Of a DNA stretch of 64,000 nt, positions 58,866 to 64,000 are shown piece after piece. The notes under the pieces were generated by a model that was given only the letters and a program-made list of their open reading frames with translations, was not told the origin of the DNA and did not search any database. The position numbers were made by a program, and so were the translations under genes. The number at the start of each line of letters is the position of its first letter. Within the stretch, counting starts at the first letter, position 1. Source of the stretch: Nocardioides iriomotensis. Its GTDB lineage: Bacteria; Actinomycetota; Actinomycetes; Propionibacteriales; Nocardioidaceae. The stretch lies in NCBI RefSeq assembly GCF_004168035.1, contig NZ_SDPU01000022.1, positions 124,001-188,000 on the forward strand, written 5' to 3'.

Positions 58866-58896
58866 TTGGACTCGCGCACGCCCCCGCCGGTATCCT
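58866..58896 (+). promoter_or_regulatory. promoter of rpsA
   Basis: TTGGAC (58866-58871) and TATCCT (58891-58896), spacer 19 bases. The predicted leader is about 170 bases, with possible small stems (GTCTG/CAGAC, about 58914-58935). RpsA is often autoregulated through its leader. Confidence 0.5.
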
Positions 58897-59071
58897 GAAC
58901 GGTGCGCAGGGGTCTGCTGGAGTCTCAGACGGAGCAGGTTCCCGCTCGCTATCTCTCCGCGTGACCACAGGGTCGACGTGGGGGCCAAGGCGATCTCATC
59001 ACCTGGGTAGTGAAACCGGACTTCTCGCGCGCCCGTACAACTCCATGTCCATCCAAGGAATCCACATCCCT

Positions 59072-60559
59072 ATGACGATCACCCCCTCCATTTCGGACGC
59101 CCCGCAGATCGCGGTCAACGACATCGGCTCCGAAGAGGACTTCCTCGCAGCGATCGACGCCACCATCAAGTACTTCGACGACGGTTCCATCGTCGAGGGC
59201 ACGATCGTGAAGGTCGACCGTGACGAGGTCCTGCTCGACATCGGCTACAAGACCGAGGGCGTCATCCCCTCGCGCGAGCTGTCCATCAAGCACGACGTCG
59301 ACCCCTCCGAGGTCGTCGAGGTCGGCGACAAGGTCGAGGCCCTCGTCCTCCAGAAGGAGGACAAGGAAGGCCGCCTGATCCTGTCCAAGAAGCGCGCCCA
59401 GTACGAGCGCGCCTGGGGCACCATCGAGCAGGTCAAGGAGGAGGACGGCGTCGTCACCGGCACCGTCATCGAGGTCGTCAAGGGCGGCCTCATCCTCGAC
59501 ATCGGCCTGCGCGGCTTCCTCCCCGCCTCCCTCGTCGAGATGCGTCGCGTCCGCGACCTCCAGCCGTACGTCGGCAAGGAGCTCGAGGCCAAGATCATCG
59601 AGCTCGACAAGAACCGCAACAACGTGGTCCTGTCCCGCCGCGCCTGGCTCGAGCAGACCCAGTCGGAGGTCCGCCAGGGCTTCCTGACCCAGCTCCAGAA
59701 GGGTCAGATCCGCAAGGGTGTCGTCTCCTCGATCGTCAACTTCGGTGCGTTCGTGGACCTCGGCGGCGTCGACGGCCTCGTCCACGTCTCCGAGCTGTCC
59801 TGGAAGCACATCGACCACCCGTCCGAGGTCGTCGCCGTCGGTGACGAGGTCACCGTCGAGGTCCTCGACGTGGACATGGACCGCGAGCGTGTCTCCCTGT
59901 CGCTGAAGGCGACGCAGGAGGACCCGTGGCAGCACTTCGCCCGCACCCACCAGATCGGCCAGATCGTGCCGGGCAAGGTCACCAAGCTGGTGCCCTTCGG
60001 CTCGTTCGTCCGCGTCGAGGAGGGCATCGAGGGCCTGGTGCACATCTCCGAGCTCGCCGAGCGTCACGTCGAGATCCCCGAGCAGGTCGTCCAGGTCAAC
60101 GACGACGTCATGGTCAAGATCATCGACATCGACCTCGAGCGTCGCCGGATCTCGCTGTCGCTCAAGCAGGCCAACGAGACGGCCGCCGCGAGCGACGCCG
60201 AGGAGTTCGACCCGACGCTGTACGGCATGACCGCGTCGTACGACGAGCAGGGCAACTACATCTACCCGGAGGGCTTCGACCCGGAGACCGGCGAGTGGCT
60301 CGAGGGCTTCGACGAGCAGCGCGCGACCTGGGAGGAGCAGTACGCCAAGGCGCACGCCCGCTGGGAGGCCCACGTCAAGCAGCAGGCCGAGGCCAAGCAG
60401 GCCGAGGTCGAGGCCGGCGAGGCGACGTCCTACTCGTCCGACAGCGGCAGCGGTGGCGGCTCGAGCTCGCCGACCCCCAGCGACAGCGGCGCCGGCTCCC
60501 TGGCTTCCGACGAGGCGCTCCAGGCGCTCCGCGAGAAGCTGACCGGCGGCGGCAACTGA
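59072..60559 (+). CDS. rpsA: 30S ribosomal protein S1
   Basis: 495 residues with four S1 RNA-binding domains: SIVEGTIVKVDRDEVLLDIG, GVVTGTVIEVVKGGLILDIG, IRKGVVSSIVNFGAFVDLGG and IVPGKVTKLVPFGSFVRVEE. This is the four-domain actinobacterial form. The C-terminal tail is acidic then Ser/Gly-rich. It helps mRNA binding by the ribosome. ATG 59072 is chosen since AAGGA precedes it and QIAVNDIGSEEDF then stands at the usual distance; ATG 59045 adds nine residues without a site. Confidence 0.96.
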   Translation: MTITPSISDAPQIAVNDIGSEEDFLAAIDATIKYFDDGSIVEGTIVKVDRDEVLLDIGYKTEGVIPSRELSIKHDVDPSEVVEVGDKVEALVLQKEDKEGRLILSKKRAQYERAWGTIEQVKEEDGVVTGTVIEVVKGGLILDIGLRGFLPASLVEMRRVRDLQPYVGKELEAKIIELDKNRNNVVLSRRAWLEQTQSEVRQGFLTQLQKGQIRKGVVSSIVNFGAFVDLGGVDGLVHVSELSWKHIDHPSEVVAVGDEVTVEVLDVDMDRERVSLSLKATQEDPWQHFARTHQIGQIVPGKVTKLVPFGSFVRVEEGIEGLVHISELAERHVEIPEQVVQVNDDVMVKIIDIDLERRRISLSLKQANETAAASDAEEFDPTLYGMTASYDEQGNYIYPEGFDPETGEWLEGFDEQRATWEEQYAKAHARWEAHVKQQAEAKQAEVEAGEATSYSSDSGSGGGSSSPTPSDSGAGSLASDEALQALREKLTGGGN

Positions 60560-60595
60560 GCCTGTCGAAGGGCGGTTCGTGAGCCTGTCGAAGGG
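60557..60595 (+). repeat. two direct copies of dispersed 16-bp repeat
   Basis: TGAGCCTGTCGAAGGG at 60557-60572 (the rpsA stop is its first three bases) and again at 60580-60595. A third copy is in hisI. Confidence 0.75.
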
Positions 60596-60622
60596 CTGAG
60601 CCACCGGTCACCAGCAGCAAGA

Positions 60623-60658
60623 ACAGCGCCCCGCAGCCATCCGGCTGCGGGGCGCTGT
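60623..60658. terminator. bidirectional terminator after rpsA
   Basis: A 16-base-pair perfect stem, ACAGCGCCCCGCAGCC and its complement, with loop ATCC. It lies between rpsA and the convergent 55-residue gene. Confidence 0.85.
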
Positions 60659-60675
60659 GCTGTGTGTCGGGGCGT

Positions 60676-60843
60676 TCAGGCCAGCTTCTGGTAGCGCGGG
60701 TCGAACGCGTCGGGGAAGTGGCTGCTGGGGATGCGCGGGTGTCCGACTCCGTCGGAGAACACCTCGCGCAGCGTGACAACGATCGTGCCGACGATCGCGG
60801 CGACGATCAGCGTGGCGGTGATGAGGACGATGATCTCGGTCAT
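60676..60843 (-). CDS. single-pass small membrane protein (55 aa)
   Basis: ATG 60843. Residues 4-25 form one membrane helix (IIVLITATLIVAAIVGTIVV); the rest is a short tail rich in Pro, His and Phe (IPSSHFPDAFDPRYQKL). An ATG four codons upstream (60856) is an alternative. Codon bias fits the genome. Faces rpsA terminator and is divergent from the GlxA-type regulator, whose operator-like sites lie in its promoter. Function unknown. Confidence 0.7.
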   Translation of the reverse strand: MTEIIVLITATLIVAAIVGTIVVTLREVFSDGVGHPRIPSSHFPDAFDPRYQKLA

Positions 60844-60868
60844 GGCAGTAATCATGCTCTGCGCCAGA

Positions 60869-60927
60869 TCCTGCCACGAGTGGCAGGAATGACAACCTCC
60901 ATCGATTTTCTGCCAATGTTGTGGCAG
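60869..60927. promoter_or_regulatory. paired CTGCCA/TGGCAG operator-like sites
   Basis: TCCTGCCA-CGAG-TGGCAGGA (60869-60888) and CTGCCA-ATGTTG-TGGCAG (60910-60927) place four copies of the same half-site between divergent genes. They resemble the TGGCSNGWWY consensus of AdpA, an AraC-family relative of the adjacent regulator. Confidence 0.6.
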
Positions 60928-60936
60928 CATGGTGGC

Positions 60937-61890
60937 GTGCTCTCCAACGTGGCCGTGCTGGCCCACCACCGGATCGCTCCCTTCGAGCTCGGCGTGCTGG
61001 TCGAGGCCTTCGGCTACGACCGGTCCGAGGAGGGGCTGCCCGTCCTCGACTTCGCGGTCTGCGCGGTGGAGCCGGGCACCTACTCCACCCAGGGCGGGTT
61101 CGGGATCACCGTCGACCACGGGCTCGACCGCCTCGCCGAGGCCGACCTCATCGGCGTCCCCGCCTTCGCCGACGGCACGCACCTGCCCGACGAGGCGCTC
61201 GACGCCCTGCGCGCAGCGCACGACCGCGGAGCCCGCGTGATGTCGGTCTGCTCCGGCGCGTTCGTGCTCGGCGAGGCCGGCCTCCTCGACGGGCGTCGCT
61301 GCACCACGCACTGGCGCTACACCGACGAGCTCGCCCGCCGCTACCCGAAGGCCGAGGTCGTCCCCGAGGTCCTCTACGTCGACGACGGCCCGATCATCAC
61401 CAGCGCCGGCACCGCCGCCGGCATCGACGCGACGCTGCACCTCTGGCGGCAGGAGTACGGCGCCGCGGCCGCGAGCAAGATCGCGCGGCGGATGGTCGTG
61501 CCGCCTCAGCGGGAGGGCGGCCAGGCGCAGTTCATCACCAAGCCCGTGCCCGACTGCTGCGACGCCGAGACCCTCGGCCCGCTGCTGACCTGGCTCGACG
61601 AGCACCTCGACCAGCCGCACACCGTCGACGGTCTCGCCCGGCAGGCCGCGATGTCGGCGCGCACCTTCGCCCGCCGGTTCCGCGACGAGACCGGCACGAC
61701 CCCGCACGCCTGGATCACCAGCCGCCGCGTGCTGCGCGCCGAGGAGCTGCTCGAGACCACCGACCGCTCGATCGACTGGATCGCCGACGAGGTCGGATTC
61801 GGCAACGCCGCGACGCTGCGCCACCACTTCACCCGCGCCCGGTCGGTCAGCCCGCAGCAGTACCGCCGAACGTTCAGCGCGGCAGTCTGA
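60937..61890 (+). CDS. GlxA/AdpA-type AraC-family regulator
   Basis: 317 residues. N-terminal DJ-1/PfpI-like domain (residues 1-170) with the elbow MSVCSGAFVLGEAGLL. Two helix-turn-helix motifs at the C-terminus: LARQAAMSARTFARRFRDETG and WIADEVGFGNAATLRHHFTRA, the second being the AraC signature. Activates or represses transcription; targets unknown, but the operator-like pair upstream suggests autoregulation. GTG 60937 is the start: CAGCAT six bases upstream fits a leaderless -10 weakly. The 3' end overlaps the convergent ligase gene by 17 bases. Confidence 0.9.
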   Translation: MLSNVAVLAHHRIAPFELGVLVEAFGYDRSEEGLPVLDFAVCAVEPGTYSTQGGFGITVDHGLDRLAEADLIGVPAFADGTHLPDEALDALRAAHDRGARVMSVCSGAFVLGEAGLLDGRRCTTHWRYTDELARRYPKAEVVPEVLYVDDGPIITSAGTAAGIDATLHLWRQEYGAAAASKIARRMVVPPQREGGQAQFITKPVPDCCDAETLGPLLTWLDEHLDQPHTVDGLARQAAMSARTFARRFRDETGTTPHAWITSRRVLRAEELLETTDRSIDWIADEVGFGNAATLRHHFTRARSVSPQQYRRTFSAAV

Positions 61891-63145
61891 CCCCGCCGAA
61901 CCGGTCGACCAGGTCGAGCCGCTTCACCTTGCCCGTCGCCGTCAGGGGCAGCGTGTCGAGCCGGTGGTAGGTCTTCGGGCGCTTCGGCGGCACCAGGTTC
62001 TCCGCCGCCAGGGCGCGCAGCTCCTGCTCGTCGGCGTCGCCGACGTACGCCGCACAGACCCGCTGGCCCCACTCCGCATCCGGCACGCCGAACACCGCCA
62101 CCTCGCGCACGCCCGGGTGCGCCGCCAGGACGTGCTCGACCTCGACGGGGTAGACGTTCACCCCGCCGCTGATCACCAGGTCCTCGCGGCGGCCGTCGAG
62201 GTACAGGTAGCCGTCGTCGTCGAGCCGGCCGAGGTCGCCCACGGTGAACGCGTCGCCGCGCCACGCGGCCGCGGTCTTCTCCGGCGCGCCCCAGTACTCG
62301 AAGCGCGCGTGCTCCGGCACCCCGCACCAGATCGTGCCGTCGCCGTCCACCTTCAGCGCCCGGCCGGGCCGGGCCCGCCCCACCGTGCCGGGACGGTCGA
62401 GCTGCTCCTCGCTGCGGCAGGCGGTGACTTGGCCCTCCGTCGAGCCGTAGAACTCCCACGTCGTGCCGATCGGGAACGCCTCGACCAGGCGGCGCTTCAC
62501 GTCCGGCGGGCAGGCCGCGCCGGCGTGTGCCACGAGCCGGAACGACGACAGGTCCGGCGGGCCGCCTGTGGCGTCCCAGTGCGCGAACAGCCGCTGCAGG
62601 TGCGTCGGTACGACGAACATGGTGGTCGGGCCCTCGGTGACGATCGTCGCGGACAGGGTGGCCGCGTCGAACGGCCCCGGCACCACGACGCGGCCACCCG
62701 CGAGCAGCGTGCCCATCGCGAAGCGCAGCGGCGCGGAGTGGTGCAGCGGGCTGACGACGAGGTTCACGTCCTCGGCCGCGAAGCCCCACAGGTCGCGCTC
62801 CTCGGCCACCAGCGCCTCGGCCGACGCGACGTCGAGGATGCCGGACCACACGCCCTTCGGCCACCCGGTCGTGCCGCTCGTGACGTGCATCGGGCGGGAC
62901 CGGGGGAGACCGACCGGGAACGCCGCGGCCAGGTCGTCGAGCACCGCCGGGTCCTCGACCACCAGCGCCGGCTCGACGTCGCCGAGGATGCCGTCCCGCT
63001 CGTGCGGGGTGAGGCGCGGGTCGAGCGGCACCGACACCACCTCGGCGGCCAGCAGCCCGAGCACCACCTCGACGTACCGCACGGACCCGGGCACCAGCAA
63101 CGCCACCCGGTCGCCGGACGCGAGCCGTGCGAGGGAGGAGGTCAC
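61874..63145 (-). CDS. AMP-dependent acyl-CoA ligase-like enzyme, short form
   Basis: 423 residues. P-loop MHVTSGTTGWPKGVW near residue 87, EFYGSTEGQ, FTVGDLGRLDDDGYLYLDGRREDLVISGGVNVYPVEVE and the catalytic Lys in LTATGKVKRLDL near residue 410. The usual N-terminal 60-80 residues are shortened. Activates a carboxylate to the acyl-AMP; acceptor and substrate unknown. GTG 63145 start, with CAGGAT six bases upstream as a weak -10. Confidence 0.9.
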   Translation of the reverse strand: MTSSLARLASGDRVALLVPGSVRYVEVVLGLLAAEVVSVPLDPRLTPHERDGILGDVEPALVVEDPAVLDDLAAAFPVGLPRSRPMHVTSGTTGWPKGVWSGILDVASAEALVAEERDLWGFAAEDVNLVVSPLHHSAPLRFAMGTLLAGGRVVVPGPFDAATLSATIVTEGPTTMFVVPTHLQRLFAHWDATGGPPDLSSFRLVAHAGAACPPDVKRRLVEAFPIGTTWEFYGSTEGQVTACRSEEQLDRPGTVGRARPGRALKVDGDGTIWCGVPEHARFEYWGAPEKTAAAWRGDAFTVGDLGRLDDDGYLYLDGRREDLVISGGVNVYPVEVEHVLAAHPGVREVAVFGVPDAEWGQRVCAAYVGDADEQELRALAAENLVPPKRPKTYHRLDTLPLTATGKVKRLDLVDRFGGVRLPR

Positions 63146-63199
63146 CGGAACATCCTGCCGTCCCCCTCTTGACGCCGGGCTCGCGGGCCGACAAGGTGT

Positions 63200-63228
63200 T
63201 TGGTCTAGTCCAATGGTTCACTCATTCT
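63200..63228 (+). promoter_or_regulatory. promoter with DasR/GntR-like operator
   Basis: TTGGTC (63200-63205), 17 bases, CATTCT (63223-63228). TGGTCTAGTCCA (63201-63212) covers the -35 and differs in one base from the TGGTCTAGACCA core of DasR/NagR dre sites. Confidence 0.55.
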
Positions 63229-63242
63229 CGGGAGTGTGGTCC

Positions 63243-64000
63243 ATGCGGCGTCACCGCCTGCTGTCCGTCCTCGTCGCCGCGACCGGTCTGGTCGCCGCCG
63301 GCATCGTCACGACCGCCCCGGCCACCGCCGGCGACGGCCCGGCCTGCGTGACCGATCCCGCCGCACCGAAGCGGCAGCTGCGCGCCGACTGGATCGCCAG
63401 CGTCGTCAACATCGACTGGCCCTCGCGCCCCGGCCTGACGGTCGCGCAGCAGAAGGCCGAGCTCGAGCGCTGGTACGACGACGCCGCCGACCGCGGCCTC
63501 AACTCCGTGATCGTGCAGGTCCGGCCGACCGCCGACACGTTCTGGCCCTCCGACCTCGAGCCCTGGTCGCGCTACCTGACCGGCACGCCCGACGGCGACC
63601 CCGGCTACGACCCGATGGCCTTCGCCGTCGAGGAGGCGCACGAGCGCAACCTGGAGTTCCACGCCTGGTTCAACCCCTACCGGGTCGCGATGAACACCGA
63701 CCGCACCCAGCTCGCCCCCGACAGCCCGGCCGCGCAGCACCCCGACTGGGTGATCGCCTACGGCGGCAAGCTCTACTACGACCCGGGCCTGCCGCAGGTC
63801 CGCCGGCTCACCGAGGACGTGATCCTCGAGGTGGTCGAGCGCTACGACGTCGACGGCGTGCACTTCGACGACTACTTCTACCCCTACCCGGTCGCGGGCC
63901 AGACGTTCGCCGACGCCGGCACGTTCGCCGCCCACGGCGACGGTTTCCCGGACGCCCCGCAGGGTCTCGCCGACTGGCGCCGGCACAACACCGACCTGCT
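63243..64000 (+). CDS. GHL10-family (DUF187) glycosyl hydrolase, 3' end outside window
   Basis: At least 252 residues. Signal peptide RRHRLLSVLVAATGLVAAG with cleavage near residue 34, so it is secreted. The catalytic barrel begins RADWIASVVNIDWPSRPGL; then NSVIVQVRPTADTFWPSD, LEFHAWFNPYRVA and VDGVHFDDYFYPYP, all typical of the glycosyl-hydrolase-like 10 family (PF02638). ATG 63243 has GGGAG seven bases upstream. Likely acts on cell-wall or chitin-derived glycans; the dre-like operator supports an amino-sugar link. Confidence 0.9.
   Translation, partial: MRRHRLLSVLVAATGLVAAGIVTTAPATAGDGPACVTDPAAPKRQLRADWIASVVNIDWPSRPGLTVAQQKAELERWYDDAADRGLNSVIVQVRPTADTFWPSDLEPWSRYLTGTPDGDPGYDPMAFAVEEAHERNLEFHAWFNPYRVAMNTDRTQLAPDSPAAQHPDWVIAYGGKLYYDPGLPQVRRLTEDVILEVVERYDVDGVHFDDYFYPYPVAGQTFADAGTFAAHGDGFPDAPQGLADWRRHNTDL

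Overview
The window is a 64 kb piece of a very GC-rich chromosome. Gene content and order point to an actinobacterium, most likely Nocardioides or another Propionibacteriales member: an actinobacterial his/trp block with PriA in place of HisA/TrpF, an ileS gene with a translation-type T-box, a PdtaR-type ANTAR regulator, a HGxxPAAW membrane protein, RpsA with four S1 domains, and many TANNNT boxes placed 6-7 bases before a start codon (leaderless mRNAs). The genus is inferred from style, not from a marker gene. No phage, insertion sequence, CRISPR array or rRNA was seen. Most of the window is core chromosome.

Layout. 1-2490: the 5' part of ileS on the minus strand with its T-box leader. 2491-6129: a DksA-type zinc-finger protein with a histone-H1-like tail, lspA, rluD, a GNAT-chorismate mutase fusion and a flavin/F420-type oxidase. 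6279-12239: dnaE, a four-helix membrane protein and a DUF3352 lipid-facing protein. 12296-13492 (minus): ybaK and a Lon-substrate-binding-domain protein. 13568-19885: the histidine block hisD-hisC-hisB-hisH (+) and priA-hisF (-). 20595-24196: a heterodimeric ABC exporter. 24228-29220: hisI, a Trp-associated membrane protein, small membrane proteins and trpC-trpB-trpA; trpE is missing from its usual place. 29213-32430: SCO1-like copper protein, lgt, an EamA exporter and a VIT1-type metal transporter. 32604-40128: gltB-gltD and pyk.

40132-41996: a LAGLIDADG-type protein beside tRNA-Leu(CAA), an unlisted 57-residue ORF with its own promoter, and pdtaR. 42192-48036: livJ facing a livH-livM-livG-livF operon, with two strong terminators between them; LivH carries an unusual secreted N-terminal domain. 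48268-52557: DUF554 protein, GNAT, polA. 52777-55979: a two-gene operon for a membrane protein and a large secreted heptad-repeat protein with a cysteine-rich insert of different codon use. 56054-58765: methyltransferase, small protein, phosphotransferase, secreted M15-like protein. 59072-64000: rpsA, a 55-residue membrane protein, a GlxA/AraC regulator with paired operator-like sites, an AMP-dependent ligase and the start of a GHL10 glycosidase behind a DasR-like operator.

No single novel defence or mobile system is visible. The most interesting items are regulatory architecture (T-box, overlapping divergent leaderless promoters, tandem 11-bp repeats) and unusual domain fusions (H1-tail/DksA, GNAT/chorismate mutase, Ig-like domain/LivH).
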